In this document: one piece after another, positions 1 through 10,740 of the stretch
How positions within the stretch are numbered: position 1 is the first letter of the stretch
Layout of the letters: each line of letters begins with the position of its first letter
From: Cokeromyces recurvatus
Taxonomy: Eukaryota > Mucoromycota > Mucoromycetes > Mucorales > Mucoraceae
Assembly: GCF_025118155.1 (NCBI RefSeq)
Contig: NW_026251394.1
Location: 620,001 to 684,000, forward strand
Length of the DNA: 64,000 bases
Reading direction: 5' to 3'
The notes under the pieces: model-generated
Told to the model about the DNA's origin: nothing
The model's input: only the letters and a program-made list of their open reading frames with translations
The model's database searches: none
Made by a program: the position numbers and the translations under genes

Positions 1-288
1 GATCCTGGATTGCGTGATGTTTTTGTTGCTTGCAACGGTGTTAGTACTGGTGCTGGCCACAGTAGACAAAGACATAGAATACGTAAAACTTCCACAAGTG
101 AATATTATCAACTTTCTGGATTCAAATCTGCCGCCATAAAAAGAGCCAAACATGATCGAGCCAATGTTGACGCATGCCGTCTGATTTCTAATACACCATC
201 AACAAGGACGTGTACTATTATAAAACCAAGTTTCTTATATTTAGCTGCCCTTGGGTTAAAAATGATAAAAATACAAATTTTTGTATAA
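1..288 (+). pseudogene. RuvC-like (Fanzor/TnpB-type) nuclease fragment, cut by window edge
   Basis: The reading frame is open from base 1 and stops at 288. It starts with the peptide DPGLRDVFVA and continues with HRIRKTSTSEYY. A DPG followed by a short hydrophobic strand is the form of the RuvC-I strand in TnpB/Fanzor nucleases and in a Mucorales family of transposon-borne proteins. About 75 residues keep a protein-like composition (TPSTRT is near the end of this part); the last 20 look like noise from AT-rich DNA, so the gene appears to break off here. The N-terminal part lies outside the window. The family assignment rests on remembered motif style only; it could instead be another DDE or RuvC-type transposon protein. 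Confidence 0.4.
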
Positions 289-906
289 AATTCGTGTATT
301 GTACAAATATTTTGAAATAATTCGGTTTTTTTTTTTTTTTATCAATGAGTTATACGTCTAAAGCAATTGATAAAACACTAATTGGTTGAAATTATAAGTA
401 TATTCACTTACCTACTTATTTATTTATGCTATACTTACTTCTCCAAGTAATTTCAGTTTGTCGTCGTTAAAAGTAGCATTAAAGGGGATTTTATACATAC
501 TTGAAGAAAAATCAAAAAGTTCTTTAATTATTTCATAAAATGCTTTGAAGGCATAGCATAATAAAATTTTAAAGAACGACATCACTTTGAGGAAGAAGAT
601 ATAGGTTTTTTTTTTCTTTTTTCTTTAGCAAAAATATACACTGTAACTATATAAAGTTAAAAACATATATTTTTATAATTTATATTTATTTATAAGTATA
701 AAATAATTGTAAATCAAAATCTGATAATGCTTCTGTCTATTACCATATATGGGTTTCACATGATTTAGAACAAAAAAAAAAAAAAAAAATAAAATAAAAT
801 AAATACTATTTATTTTATCAGATTCTTTTTCTTTTAGTTTTTTTTTTATTATCATTATCATTATTATTCCTTATTTCTTTTCCTTTCTTTTTTCTTTCTA
901 ATAACC
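289..906. other. AT-rich intergenic stretch
   Basis: Very AT-rich sequence with several short T and A runs, including a T run at 327-340 and an A run around 772-789. No coding frame or RNA gene is recognisable. The last part is pyrimidine-rich (about 835-900) and leads directly to the start codon at 907, as expected for a short fungal promoter and leader. Confidence 0.6.
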
Positions 907-2538
907 ATGACCTATTTAAGCGGTGGAAAAACAATTGATGGAGTAAAAGTTGGTTCACCTATAGTTAATAATCAATCTATTGAAGACGATATATCGTATA
1001 CATATCTACCAGATTCAACAACGTATCCATCTTTACCTATTAATGTTAATCAGATTGCTATCAACTTTAGAAGACTTGGAATTTCAACAGAAGACCTTGA
1101 TGATCGTCTTTTATCTCTTTATTCAAATACGAAATTAAATCGACCAGTTTCTATTACCTTAGATGCTTCACGTAATCAATTAACTAATATACCGGATAGC
1201 ATTAGCCGTTTTAAAAGATTAACACAACTTAACTTATCCTGTAATCAAATTACAATCATATCACCCATCATCTATCTTCACTTACGTCAATTAAAGCAAC
1301 TCCATTTATCTGAAAATAAGATTGAAATAATACCTGATGAGATGCCATTTTATTTGACCCAACTGGAAGTATTAAAGCTGGATAACAACTGTATAAAGAC
1401 ATTACCAGAAAGTATTGGTGAATGGAAAAAGATGCGAGAATTTCAATTGGGATCAGAATATGGTGGAAATTTAATTAAATATTTACCAGACTCTATTTCT
1501 CATATGCATTCCCTAATAGAATTAGATGTCTCGTTTAATAACCTAAACAGCTTGCTCCCTACTACATTTAATGAATTAAAACAATTACGCCATCTAAATT
1601 TATCATATAATCGTATTCAGAGTTTGCCAGATACTAGTACCATTTTTTCGAGATGCAATGAATTAATAATGCTAGATTTGTCTCATAATCAATTATCTAT
1701 TTTGCCTTTACGTATTGTAGATGAACTTGTAAGGCTTACAAAAGATAATCATCTTCGACTTATTAATCTAAGCTATAACTATTTTGATTTGCTGCCCAAT
1801 GTATTGCTTGCTCAAACAGAATTACAAGTTATTATTAAAGGGAACCCTTTTGGTGCTTATTATGAAATAGCTTCTCATTTACTTCATCATTCAACTGACA
1901 AAAATAGACAAAGATTATTGCCTAGTACATCTACTTTATCAAATCATTTCGATAGCTTGTCAGCAAGACTTTATACAAATGAATATTTAATAGAGAGGTT
2001 ATTCAGTAAAGACAAAGAAGATGTAACATTAATAAAAAAGAATCAAAATACTTCTGCAACTACATTATCCTTTATTCCTTCCTTACGTGAAATTGCAATC
2101 CGAAATTTACTAAAAGAAATCGAAAGAGACAATAGCATTGATTCCATTAGTTATAAAATACCAGATCATATTAATAGTGATATACACGGTATACGTCACT
2201 ACTGCTATCATTGTAAACAGCCATTTGTTTACGAATGGATAAACGAGATTTTACTTAAAAGCTACCGTAGTAATCCTTCAGTTCCTCAGCAAATTGCACT
2301 TTGCAGTATACCATGTTGGAACAGCTATCAATATTTTGTAGAGCATCAAGTCTTAACATCAGAAAATCATATTATATCATCAAGGCAAGATATTCATCAT
2401 AATGAGGCTTTAGAATTTATTATTCAGCATGGAGGTGTTTTAGAGCCCAGTTCCTTTGCTTGGGTTGAAGCAGCAGCTAGAGCAGCTCAACAACAAGCGC
2501 AAGATTTAGAGTACTTCATTAACATGCCGCCTTCATAA
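907..2538 (+). CDS. Leucine-rich repeat protein with C-terminal cysteine motif (LRRC58-like?)
   Basis: A single-exon gene of 543 residues. From about residue 70 to 330 there are roughly ten leucine-rich repeats of the LxxLxLxxNxL type, for example LTQLNLSCNQIT, LRHLNLSYNRIQSLP and IMLDLSHNQLSILP, which would form a solenoid used for protein binding. After the repeats comes a linker and then, near residues 430-470, a cysteine motif with HYCYHCKQPF followed about 30 residues later by LCSIPCW, which resembles a zinc-binding module. This combination of intracellular LRRs with a C-terminal C-x2-C ... C-x4-C pattern occurs in uncharacterised fungal LRR proteins and resembles animal LRRC58 in outline. 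The partner is unknown. There is no signal peptide or membrane segment. The stop faces YAE1 convergently with 127 bp between. Confidence 0.8.
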   Translation: MTYLSGGKTIDGVKVGSPIVNNQSIEDDISYTYLPDSTTYPSLPINVNQIAINFRRLGISTEDLDDRLLSLYSNTKLNRPVSITLDASRNQLTNIPDSISRFKRLTQLNLSCNQITIISPIIYLHLRQLKQLHLSENKIEIIPDEMPFYLTQLEVLKLDNNCIKTLPESIGEWKKMREFQLGSEYGGNLIKYLPDSISHMHSLIELDVSFNNLNSLLPTTFNELKQLRHLNLSYNRIQSLPDTSTIFSRCNELIMLDLSHNQLSILPLRIVDELVRLTKDNHLRLINLSYNYFDLLPNVLLAQTELQVIIKGNPFGAYYEIASHLLHHSTDKNRQRLLPSTSTLSNHFDSLSARLYTNEYLIERLFSKDKEDVTLIKKNQNTSATTLSFIPSLREIAIRNLLKEIERDNSIDSISYKIPDHINSDIHGIRHYCYHCKQPFVYEWINEILLKSYRSNPSVPQQIALCSIPCWNSYQYFVEHQVLTSENHIISSRQDIHHNEALEFIIQHGGVLEPSSFAWVEAAARAAQQQAQDLEYFINMPPS

Positions 2539-2665
2539 TATATATTTATGTATATAATCAATGTATATCTTTTTTTTAACAATAATAAACTTTGTTTATA
2601 TACAAAATAATTACAATATGTATTTGTTTATCATCTATGCGTATATTACATATATATATATATAT

Positions 2666-3280
2666 TTAGGAGGAGGGAGAATACTTTTCTGTAATCAACT
2701 TCAATGTTGAATTCACTTTTTCTTCCAGGTTTTTAACAAAAACTTCAGGCGCAATATAATTATCGACATCCTTAGGACCATCTTGTCTAAAATAATCAAC
2801 GTTAAAGATATGATGAACTTCAGTTTTATCTATTTCATCAAATAATATATCCAATTCTTTTGCTGCTTCTTCATTTTTCATTATTTGTCTATAAAAGATA
2901 ACTTGACAACTAAACATAAATCAAGAGTAAGTAATAAGCTTATTTTTTTTTTTTTTTTTTTTTTTTTTTGAAAGTATAAAACTTTACCTAACTATACCAC
3001 GAAGTCTACCTACTGCTTTCCCGATGGAAAGTCCTTCGATATATCCTCGATCAAACCCTCGTTGCATATTTACTTCTTTTCCTTCCACTATACCTTCTTT
3101 ATAACCAACCTTTATAATAATTATGTGATTAGTCACAAATCGATCGTTTTTTTTAAAAAAAAAAATCTAGATTACATTGCCATGATCTTCTTGAAGACGA
3201 TTCCATTCATTCTCTGCAAGTGTTTTCTCGTATTTGATTTGTTCCTCACTATCACTTTCAGCCCAAATGTCGTTAATCAT
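2666..3280 (-). CDS. YAE1: Yae1-family protein (deca-GX3 motif)
   Basis: Three exons: 3176-3280, 2988-3109 and 2666-2909, joined in phase to give 156 residues starting MINDIWAESDSEEQ. Exons 1-2 encode a run of glycines spaced four residues apart (GYKEGIVEGKE ... GFDRGYIEGLSIGKAVGR), which is the deca-GX3 signature of Yae1/Lto1 proteins. In yeast, Yae1 with Lto1 is an adaptor that brings the cytosolic Fe-S assembly machinery to the ABC protein Rli1, needed for ribosome recycling. The start was chosen because it is the first ATG in frame and is followed by an acidic stretch. Intron 2 carries a 27-nt T run on the + strand (2943-2969). The motif identity is strong; the function is taken from the yeast family. 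Confidence 0.85.
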
Positions 3281-3448
3281 TGTTCAAAGCTTAAGAATTA
3301 TTAAAAAAAAAAGAAAGAAAGAAAAAGAAATTGTATTATTAATCACTGTCAAAAAAAAAAGCTAATACTTTTAAAAAATATGTATTTTATGAATGAAATT
3401 TAAACCCAATGAGCACACTGATAATTATATATCAAAATTGCTTGGGGA

Positions 3449-3450
<2 letters not shown>

Positions 3451-3494
<44 letters not shown>
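3451..3494 (-). repeat. T44 run: probable poly(A) tail of LINE remnant
   Basis: Forty-four consecutive T on the + strand, i.e. an A tract on the strand of the LINE remnant that lies immediately at higher coordinates. This is where the 3' poly(A) tail of a non-LTR retrotransposon should be. It is followed by an A run (3495-3507), so random homopolymer expansion cannot be excluded in this A/T-tract-rich genome. Confidence 0.5.
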
Positions 3495-3507
<13 letters not shown>

Positions 3508-5044
3508 GCAAATGAATTAAAAACCCTTCATGGGCTCAAGAGAGAGAAAAAAAGGGGGAGAAGTAGATTCTAAATAGCAGAATGGGTTTGATAACGGAAC
3601 TATCGGTTTATGATTGTTAAAGGTGCATACATCCAATCGAGGAACTTTTAGCCAAAGGTTATAAATGGTGGTGGCGGCTCTTTTTTCATAATGGAGGTGA
3701 TCCACTTCATATAATACAAGTTGGATAGTTAGCCAATGTATCGTTCACTGACTGCAATTTTTATGGTGATTAGTTAGGTCGGGTCAGAAGTATATTTAAT
3801 GAAAACAAAATGGGATCTGTTATAGGAGGTGGTCCCATCGAAAGCCAACATCATAGATGTAGCGTTCATAGTATTATAGGAAGTCAGTCATTTGAGATAA
3901 GGAGGAGGCTATCAAGGCTGAATCATCGGTATACAACAGGTAGTTGATGTAGGAATATATTGGAATCTCTCAAGACCGTAGCATCCGAGGTAAGCTATTA
4001 ATGTTTAGTGAGTATAGGAAAGGAGGCAAAATAAAACCTTTTAAAACACCTGTAGATGTCCTGAGACAATAGGAAGTTTCATTCTGCAGGAGAATTTCAA
4101 TTTGAACATCATCAAATAGATTCTGAAGAAGAGTTAACAATAAGTAAGGCGCTATAGGACGTAATATATTCTAAATAATTCACCGATCGACTGTATCATA
4201 AGCAGATTTAATATCCAAGAAAGCTAACATTGGAGTAATTTTATATTCACATCGTAACATACTACTTAATTCAGCTAAGTAAGGTCTTGAAGGTGAGGTA
4301 GCTATTATTGTAGGGATTGAATTATGTAGCATGAAAGATATTGAATTTAGTTAATTAATTCTTTAATTCAAGCATATGGCCAAAATAGATTAGGAAGAAA
4401 GTGGGTTAATATATATCTAACATACTGTTATCTTGGTTTTTGAATTTTTTACGAATCGTACCTATGGGAAGACGAGTCTTAATGAAAAAAGCTGACAAAT
4501 GTAAAATCTTGGTTAAGCTATGGGGGTAGTCGGAAAAAGCGCAAGCTACTGATTCCGCTTTGTGAGCTCGGGTATTCATACTAATCATGAGAAGGGAAAT
4601 TTCTAATGTGGTTGATTTTGGCGGGGGTCACACCAAGGAAAAAGAGTAGAATTATGATTTGAGATAGACATAGGTTGTGTAGGAAGAGGGACAGATGAAA
4701 TAGGGGTTTTGGGGGGGGGAGATGAAGTTAAATTATGCTAGGCAATCTGATCTTGTAGTAAATTTTTCAAATTTTGGATCTCATGCTAGACATCTGTAAG
4801 TTAAGTAGATAAATGGGGAATTTGTTGTTGGAGGGATATGGAGTTGATAAATAAAATAGGAATGAGTGAAGTCAGTACCCATTGTATTACAGAGAGTGAT
4901 ATATAGTTCGTAAGTATGTATTTCCTTAGTACAGGAGGGACATCTGAATTGCGGTTGAGAAAGAGTCTGTTTTGGAGACCCATACCTGTAGAGGGAGATT
5001 GTATCATTGCAGTGAGGATAGCCACTTTGATTTTTGTTTGCCAT
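3508..5044 (-). mobile_element. Degenerate LINE (non-LTR retrotransposon) with reverse transcriptase fossil
   Basis: Read on the minus strand, 4230-4000 encodes MLAFLDIKSAYDTVDR, the RT motif with the first catalytic Asp, then a stop, then a palm-like stretch with GVLKGFILPPFLYSL. Around 3960-3885 it reads NYLLYTDDSALIASSLS, the YxDD catalytic box. The 3' part (3740-3530) contains YEVDHLHYEKRA, resembling the C-terminal part of a second LINE fragment at 13.3-13.6 kb. A cysteine-rich segment (FRCPSCTKEIHTYEL) at 4781-5044 may be part of the same element, upstream of RT. Frameshifts and in-frame stops show it is dead. The 5' limit is uncertain; 5045-5700 may contain more of it. Confidence 0.7.
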
Positions 5045-5752
5045 GAAAGCTGTTAAAAGATCTTTGATTTGGGAGGGTAAAAGTAGTATTGCTGTTGTTG
5101 GTTCTTTAGAAAAACTTCAGTTGGGTAATATTTCAGGTCTAATATGAATAAACATTTTAAATTGAAGAATTGATAGAGACTACAATATGAAAATAATTTT
5201 GCTGTTAAGCTTTCCAAAAAGGCAGTTTTCTTTTTTCAATAAAAAGCGCCAGGAAGCAGAAAGAGCTTCAACAATGTATACCTAGAGATTAAGGTTAAGA
5301 ATGTTTAATATTACTGTTAAGAATTGTTTTGGTCAGATTGAGCGTTCTGAAGAATTATTGGGATAGATGCCTAAACAATGAATTAGATCTAAAATAAAAG
5401 ACGACATATATATTTTCAAATAGTAGTAATGCTATTGAGTTTTAGGTAAAAAGATACAAGATCTATAAAAATGATTATGTCCAGTAGAAAATTCTAATGG
5501 ATCCTATAACACAGCTGTTACCCTCAGTCAAGCATCAAACCTAGACGTATGCTATTTGTTGATGAAGATTTAGGAATAAGATCCCTGTTAAGCCTATACC
5601 TATTATGGATATTTTAAGCACTCACACATTACAATAAAAGGAAGATATTTCCTTTTTTGAATTTTCAGTGAAAATTCTCAGGGCTCGAAATAAAGCTTAT
5701 TCTACTTTTTTTCTTTTTTTTCTTTTTAAGCCTATTTTCTTAATCTAATCTT
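5045..5752. other. Intergenic stretch between LINE remnant and cytidine deaminase
   Basis: No convincing coding frame. Base composition resembles the LINE remnant next to it, so part may be decayed 5' element sequence. The last 50 bases (5695-5750) are pyrimidine-rich and precede the cytidine deaminase start, consistent with a leader. Confidence 0.4.
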
Positions 5753-6468
5753 ATGACAAACTTTACACTTCAACAAGATGAAAAAGAAAAACTTTTTCAA
5801 TTAGCATTAATAGGTAACAATTTAAAAACGATGAATTTTAGTAATCAATATAAATAAAAATAAAATTTTAGCTAGAGAAACTTCATATTCCCCATATTCA
5901 AAATTTAGGGTGGGTGCTGCCTTATTGTCTGAAGATGGCACATTTTTCAAAGGTAAAATTTAATCAGAAATAAAAGAAATAATACCACTAGCAAATATTG
6001 AAAAGTAAGTGTTCACTCATCATTTAGGATGCAATGTCGAGAATGCTTCTTTTGGTAAAGTAATTTAATAATGCACAAAATTATTTTTATTGATAATATA
6101 AAAGGAGCTGCAATCTGCGCTGAAAGGACTGCTTATGTTAAAGCTGTAGTAAGTATAACTATTTTATCATGTTAATTATCATTTACAAATAATGATTGTT
6201 TCATAAAGAGTGAAGGTCATCAAAAGTTTAAAGCCTTAGCCGTATCGACTGATCAAGTTGAATTTGTATCACCATGTGGTATTTGCAGGTATAAGACATA
6301 AAAGTGTAAAATAGAATAAATAAGTGAATTATTATAATATGTAGACAATTCATTGCGGAATTTTCATCACCAAATATGCCTGTATTTTTCTTGAATAACA
6401 AAGGTGAACATAAAGAATACACATTTGGCCAACTATTGCCATTTGCATTTACCTCTGATGATATGTAG
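5753..6468 (+). CDS. CDD1: Cytidine deaminase
   Basis: Six exons with canonical splice sites: 5753-5813, 5872-5952, 6028-6054, 6105-6148, 6209-6288 and 6345-6468, giving 138 residues. The protein shows the full signature of the homotetrameric zinc cytidine deaminases: YSPYSKFRVGAAL near the N terminus, CNVENASFGAAICAERTA with the catalytic CAE (Cys ligand and Glu), and PCGICRQF with the two further zinc cysteines. It deaminates cytidine and deoxycytidine to uridine and deoxyuridine in pyrimidine salvage. Length matches the family (about 130-145). Exon 3 is only 27 nt, so automatic annotation may miss the gene. All phases join cleanly, so the gene looks intact. Confidence 0.93.
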
Positions 6469-7381
6469 AAAATGTCTATTTCATCATACCAGCAAAGACG
6501 AAGCTTGCTAATAAACTTATTAAAATATCTTTTCTCTGTCCTGTTCTTAATATTTGAGATATCGTATATTCATTATTGAAATGTATAATTCGCCTTTATT
6601 ATCTCTAATTTACCTTAATGATTTTCCTGCTAACACTTTCTATGTGTATATATAAATATATTATTTATAATAACATCAACAATACACCCTACCCTAACAT
6701 GGTGCCTAAAAAAAAAGCATCAAATATGAATGAATAAGAGTATCATATTACGAATAAAAAAAATCCCTTATATTAATCTTCAAACTTGAGAATTAATATA
6801 GCCTACGAAGCCAAAAGGGATCAAATTAGAACGTTTTGTGTTGGATGTTTTTAGTCATAAGCAGATTTTCGGTGTTCTTTAATTGGATCGTTCTGATAAG
6901 TCCTCACCTTTAAAAAATGGATCTGGTACGGGTATAGACTGCTGTTTAGAAACTTCTCGGGCAGATATTATCCAATAATCATATCGATTTATTAAAATAG
7001 CTGGCGCCCGTTTATTGAAGTCGAAATTTGCCTTTACTTTCTTATTAGAAATGAAAATTTAGAGTCTCTTAATGGAAAGGTGGTCCAAAAATCAACTGTT
7101 TCTAGCACTTTAGAAGGTATTGGATTAACTATCTAAATGCTATTTAAGAAAAAAAAAAGCAAATAAAGATAAATTTATCTCCTATACATATTCATATATT
7201 ACATTCCTTTTTTTTTTTTTTTTTTTTTTTGAATAGTTTGATTTTAGTTCTACATATTCCCAGTTATATTTCTATAAATGGAATGACGTGTGACAGGTCT
7301 TTTATTTTATTTATTTAAAAATCAAACAGGGGGAAAAGGCCCATTTTTAAATCATCTTTTCTACTACTAAAAAAAAAAAAA
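6469..7381. other. Intergenic region with an unidentified coding-like fossil
   Basis: Mostly AT-rich. On the minus strand, about 7110-6890, two partly overlapping frames look protein-like: one contains LETVDFWTTFPLRDSKF and, after a change of frame, the other contains RAPAILINRYDYWIISAREV. I do not recognise the family. No start codon or complete exon chain can be built, so this is treated as a decayed gene or mobile element piece. A T23 run lies at 7208-7230, and the 3' end forms the promoter of the IF-3 gene. Confidence 0.35.
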
Positions 7382-8098
7382 ATGCTACCAAATCAAAGAT
7401 ATCTAAAACATCCCTTAAAGCTCCTATTTCAACCTATTTTGAATAGAAATTATAAATCAAATTCACAATCACTTTCACTTCAATCAACACTAAATGCGAT
7501 TAGACAAAAGCAAAATAATCCTCGGACATCTAAGCCTATAGAGCCCTTACAATCAGTAGAATATAACAAGCAGCAAGCAAAAGTTGCACCAGCGGGTCGA
7601 CTACGCCGTGATGAAGAAATCAGTGCACGATTTATTACATTTATTGATGAAAATGGGCAAGTACATGATCATTGTCGATTAATGAATGTTCTTGACGAAG
7701 TTGATCGTTCTCGTTATTTCTTGATAGAAGTTGACCCCGCCGCACAGCCTAATCCAGTATGTAGACTATTTGATAAAAAGACTTTATTTGAAAAAGAGAA
7801 AAAAAGTAAAAAGAAAAAGAGCCTAGCAGTACCGGAATCTATTTTAAAAGAAATATCATTTGGTTGGAATGTGAGTAATCATGACATGGAGCATAAATTA
7901 AATAAGGCGATACAATTTTTGGATAAAGGAAACAAAGTGAAAGTTGATATTGTACATAAAAAGGGACAAAATATAGCAGATGAAAAAATGAGATCGCAAC
8001 TCATTTGTAAAGTCACTGAACTATTAAACTCATATAAAATGACAAAAAAGCCTATTTTTAATGGTCATAACTGCACAATACAATTTGAAGGAAAGTAA
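7382..8098 (+). CDS. Mitochondrial translation initiation factor IF-3
   Basis: Single exon, 238 residues. The first ~40 residues are rich in Lys/Arg/Asn/Ser with no acidic residues, consistent with a mitochondrial targeting sequence (starts MLPNQRYLKHPLK). Residues about 70-150 resemble the IF3 N-terminal domain (RFITFIDENGQVHDHCRLM), then a basic linker KEKKSKKKKS, then the IF3 C-terminal domain with KEISFGWNVSNHDMEHKLNK and KVDIVHKKGQ. IF-3 keeps small mitoribosomal subunits free and proofreads initiator tRNA pairing. The ATG follows an A11 run. The gene converges with PANB (95 bp between stops). Confidence 0.85.
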   Translation: MLPNQRYLKHPLKLLFQPILNRNYKSNSQSLSLQSTLNAIRQKQNNPRTSKPIEPLQSVEYNKQQAKVAPAGRLRRDEEISARFITFIDENGQVHDHCRLMNVLDEVDRSRYFLIEVDPAAQPNPVCRLFDKKTLFEKEKKSKKKKSLAVPESILKEISFGWNVSNHDMEHKLNKAIQFLDKGNKVKVDIVHKKGQNIADEKMRSQLICKVTELLNSYKMTKKPIFNGHNCTIQFEGK

Positions 8099-8193
8099 AT
8101 AATGTATATCCCCTCCCCCCCCCACTATCATCTACCACCTAATCAAATAAATGTTTTTTTTTCTATTTTTTATTAAATGTATACATTTTGAGT

Positions 8194-9096
8194 TTACATG
8201 GTAGCATGTACTTCTCTCTTTTCTTCTTCGCCATTATGATTATTATCATTGTCATTATTATCTAAACCAAGTCTTTCTCTTTCTAAAGCATAGAACTTCT
8301 CTAATTGAGCAGGATCAATAGGATACGTGTGTTGAGATGCGGGGAATTTTTTTGACTTCACTTCTTCATGATATTCCCTTAAAGCTGTCACAATAATTTG
8401 GTTCAAGTTACAATATTGCTTTGTAAATCTATAATTAAATTCATTAGTAAAATGTCAATTTTTATTATTATTTACAACTTACTTGGGAACGAATTTGTCA
8501 AATAAACCTAAAGCATCATTTTGAACTAAAACTTGACCTGAACACTCAACACCAGCACCAATACCAATTGTAGGAATTTTTAGCTGTTGTGTAATATATT
8601 CTGCAATTTCTGAAGGCATTGCTTCTAGAACCACACCAAAAGCACCTGCTTCTTGAACCGCAAACGCATCTTTCAGTAACGCACTTGCTTGTTTAGCTGT
8701 CTTACCCTGAACTCTAAATCCACCTAAAGCTGATTGTCTCTGAGGTGTTAAACCAATATGAGCCAACACTGGAATTCCAACTTGAGTTATTCTACGAATT
8801 GTTTCTGCCATTTCTATTCCGCCTTCTAATTTAACTGCCTAAGTTAAAAAGATAAAATAAAATAAAACAAAGACTTTAATAATAATTTAAAATACTTATG
8901 AATCAAAACTTACATCGCAATTTCCTTCCTTTAAGAAACGAAGAGAGACTCGGACTGCATCATCAGGGCATGCTTCATAGCTACCATAGGGTAAATCTGC
9001 AACAAGAAAAGGTGCCTTGGCCCCCCTTGCAACTGCACGACAATGATGCAGCATATCCTATATAATCAGAATTATCAATAACAATAACAACAACAG

Positions 9097-9140
<44 letters not shown>

Positions 9141-9379
9141 ACCTCAACAGTAAGAGGATTAGTTGAATCATAGCCTAAACTGACCATAGCTAAAGAATCA
9201 CCAACTAAGCATATATCAATACCAGATTGGTCTACAACTAAACCAGAGGGATAATCTTGTGCTGTCATCATTGAAATAGGCTCTTTACGTTTATACATGT
9301 TTTGAATGGTTTTAATAGACACCTTTGGTCTTCCTATAAAATATATTCAATGGAGTTAACTAAATTAAGTTACACAATA

Positions 9380-9422
<43 letters not shown>

Positions 9423-9597
9423 TACTTTGCGCAGTATTATTGTTTTCCATAGGTCGACTAGAGTAGTTTCTGACTTTGTTTGTCAAAGAATATTTCGGTA
9501 CTACAGAAATAACTCTTGGCGCAAATGCTCGGCCAATAACAGGTCTAGTTAACATATTAATACCTTTTAATTGAAGACGAGATAAAATATAAGACAT
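8194..9597 (-). CDS. PANB: Ketopantoate hydroxymethyltransferase (3-methyl-2-oxobutanoate hydroxymethyltransferase)
   Basis: Five exons: 9426-9597, 9143-9333, 8914-9057, 8483-8838 and 8194-8428, in phase, 365 residues. The enzyme transfers a hydroxymethyl group from methylene-THF to ketoisovalerate, the first committed step of pantothenate and CoA synthesis. Family motifs are clear: [86 protein letters not shown] and IGIGAG. The N terminus ([12 protein letters not shown]) is basic and likely a mitochondrial presequence; an upstream in-frame ATG at 9711 is possible but adds AT-rich noise. Introns 1 and 2 carry long A runs on the + strand (9383-9419 and 9104-9138). Confidence 0.93.
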
Positions 9598-9799
9598 TTT
9601 TTTATTAGCTCTTTGATAAAAACAAAAATAAAATGAAAAAAAAAAGGAAGAAGAGAATTGACAGAACGTTTTGTTACTAAAAAAAAGTTTACAAAAATTG
9701 TTCAAGCTCAACTTAATTTTGAACTTCAGGTGACTTGAAATTTAATGCCGTTTTTTGAAAGTGCAGTAGTCTTTTTATTCTAAAATTAAACGATTTCAA

Positions 9800-10622
9800 A
9801 AATTTCATTGGATGATTTCGATCCCGAGCTGGACACTTATTTATTTATTTTTGGGACAAATTCAAAAATTAAATTAGATACTATTGCCTTTGTGGATCAC
9901 ACCTTCCTGGACTTATTTATACAGGAAGAGAGATTGAGTATGCCCAAAGCTGCCAATAAGTGTATGATCCTAAGAAACAGTGGGTATGTTTCACTGAAGG
10001 AATTCAATGCAGGTAATGGAGATGTTTTGCCAGATAAATCAATGGAAAAAAAAAGGCCAATAGAGGAACATTAGCAGACCTTTTGTCTCAGCATGCAAAA
10101 TTTTTTGTGAAGCATTTCGATAGGAATCCTTCTTCGACTTTTGAAAAGGCTAAAGAGGCATTATCTGAAAACTTTGTAAACTTCACTATTTCTTTGCCTA
10201 ATCTTTGGAAACACTTGACAGAGATATTCCGCTTCTTGTTGAAGCAAGTATTGAAATACAATGCTGACAGAAATGCTGAAAGAATACCTTTTCTTCGTCA
10301 TAAAATAGGAAGCAAATGGAAAAAGTTGGCGTTGACTTTCAGAAGAATTGTATTTTTATTGATGCAGCCGGGTTTTATACTCAAATGTTGAGAAGTCGTA
10401 TCTGGTCGAAAAAAGGTGATCCTGCTAACGTAGAAGTTCATAGCAGACGTGGTGCTAATGTTACTATTGTCGGCTGTATTTCTCCATTTGGGATCATCAA
10501 ATTTTCTAAAGTTGAGCCATTGAAGCAAGTAGATGTGGAGAAACTTAAAAAAGAATTTAAGGAACATATAGCCGAAAAGAGAAAGGCAGATGCTTTGGAG
10601 CCTTTCAAACCAAAACCTCTCG

Positions 10623-10660
<38 letters not shown>

Positions 10661-10740
10661 GTTTTGGAAAGCAGCTCTGTTATATACACAAACTGTAAAA
10701 TTATGATTGTTCATATTTAACACTAAGATTTGCCCCATTA
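9800..10740 (+). pseudogene. Broken DDE transposase of Tc1/IS630-type element
   Basis: Three frames carry pieces of one protein. 9808-10074 gives a leader DDFDPELDTYLFIFG. 10083-10330 gives an N-terminal helix-rich part (FFVKHFDRNPSSTFEKAKEA). After a frameshift, 10316-10620 gives the catalytic core start, CIFIDAAGFYTQMLRSRIWS, in which the Asp of FIDAAGF is the usual first catalytic residue, followed by RRGANVTIVGCISPFG and KVEPLKQVDVEKLKKEFK. A 36-nt A run (10623-10658) follows, and only a short tail (TNCKIMI) remains, so the second half with the remaining acidic residues is missing. Dead element. Terminal inverted repeats were not found by eye. A second, shorter copy lies at 13.15-13.26 kb. 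Confidence 0.7.
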
